The notes under the pieces are model-generated. The model saw only the letters and a program-made list of their open reading frames with translations, searched no databases and had not been told where the DNA came from. The position numbers and the translations under genes were made by a program. A stretch of 64,000 bases of DNA, taken from assembly GCA_018725565.1 (NCBI GenBank), contig QLUR01000002.1, positions 89,662-153,661 of the forward strand, read 5' to 3'. This DNA comes from Bacillota bacterium. Lineage in GTDB: Bacteria > Bacillota > Dethiobacteria > Dethiobacterales > Dethiobacteraceae. Below, one piece after another: positions 63,648-64,000 of this stretch; the first letter of the stretch is position 1, and each line of letters starts with the position of its first letter.

Positions 63648-64000
63648 TTGGATATCAGCAAACAAAACGTATTGCCCTCTAATGTGATAACCTTGGCTCG
63701 AACTATAGAAACCTATAAACAATCTGTGGATAAAGAGTTTTCCTTTCTGAAACAGACCGCTCGGCTTGATGATCTCTTTGCCAAAAGCATCCCCTTGAGA
63801 GATGGAGAGGGATTTTTAGTCCCAATATGTGAATTGCACTATACAGATGAGGAGCTGATAGCAAAACTGTCACAATGGAGAACTGAGAACGCTTTTGCCT
63901 ATCCTACTCAGTTTCCGGTAACTTGTTTTTTGCAAGAACTTTTTCCACAAAGTTGCAAGTTATTTTTCCATAGTGTTGCATCTCCAATTTCCATAATGTT
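63648..64000 (+). CDS. Unrecognised protein (5' part, runs off the window)
   Basis: 117 codons are visible from a TTG start with GAGGAGG eight bases upstream: MDISKQNVLPSNVITLARTI ... TARLDDLFAKSIPL ... WRTENAFAYPTQFPVT. No motif recognised; it probably belongs to the polysaccharide locus. 63495-63647 before it holds no gene. Confidence 0.65.
   Translation, partial: MDISKQNVLPSNVITLARTIETYKQSVDKEFSFLKQTARLDDLFAKSIPLRDGEGFLVPICELHYTDEELIAKLSQWRTENAFAYPTQFPVTCFLQELFPQSCKLFFHSVASPISIM

Overview
The window reads as a chromosomal segment of a spore-forming anaerobic Firmicute of the Peptococcaceae/Pelotomaculum-Desulfotomaculum type. This is inferred from a SpoIID-type protein, TTG and GTG starts with strong GGAGG ribosome sites, a T-box leader, [FeFe]-hydrogenase maturases, cobamide synthesis and the gene order ruvCAB-queH-spoIID-tgt-yajC. 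No species can be named from the sequence alone.

Positions 1-24400 are ordinary core genome. They hold the 5' part of cobyric acid synthase (minus strand), rimO, a short FtsH-like protease with a small partner protein, an ABC-2 exporter, a DUF3786 protein, ruvC-ruvA-ruvB, queH, spoIID-like, tgt, yajC, a CDF metal exporter, and an HTH-Uma2 gene behind a palindromic operator. A complete tryptophan operon (trpEGDCFBA plus a DAHP synthase) follows behind a T-box leader with a UGG specifier, and then tRNA-Ala(CGC) and tRNA-Val(CAC).

Positions 24348-44200 form an accretion island at the tRNA-Val gene. A 9.3 kb element is bounded by exact 47 bp copies of the tRNA 3' end (24348-24394 and 33660-33706). 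It encodes a tyrosine integrase, excisionase-like proteins, a CHC2 zinc-finger protein, a large TOPRIM primase/helicase and many small proteins. It has no structural or conjugation genes, so it looks like a satellite or minimal mobilizable element. Further right are two decayed copies of the same att sequence (36441 and 44033) and the stump of a second integrase, marking an older element. The island also holds a RelE/ParE-like toxin-antitoxin pair, a surface protein with copper-amine-oxidase-like repeats, an MBL hydrolase, a sigma-54 promoter beside a truncated sigma-54 activator, and an operon of a cyclase, a beta-keto acid cleavage enzyme and a sodium-solute symporter fused to two winged-helix domains. 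An Rpn nuclease lies between 118 bp repeats that carry the 3' end of a PIN toxin gene.

Positions 44600-52700 carry a TetR regulator, an AcuI-type reductase, a ferredoxin-like aldo/keto reductase, an NRDE protein, a DUF2284 protein, and TM1266-hydE-hydG behind a leader with its own promoter, short ORF and intrinsic terminator. An MntA/HepT toxin-antitoxin module follows, flanked by 22 bp direct repeats.

Positions 53700-64000 are a cell-envelope polysaccharide locus. Remnants of a Wzm/Wzt exporter and an epimerase come first. Then come MurJ and the CDP-glucose branch rfbF-rfbG-rfbH, an epimerase/reductase, a ThDP-dependent acetolactate-synthase-like enzyme and a family 2 glycosyltransferase. 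Together these suggest a CDP-3,6-dideoxyhexose or a branched yersiniose-like sugar. The window ends inside an unrecognised gene.
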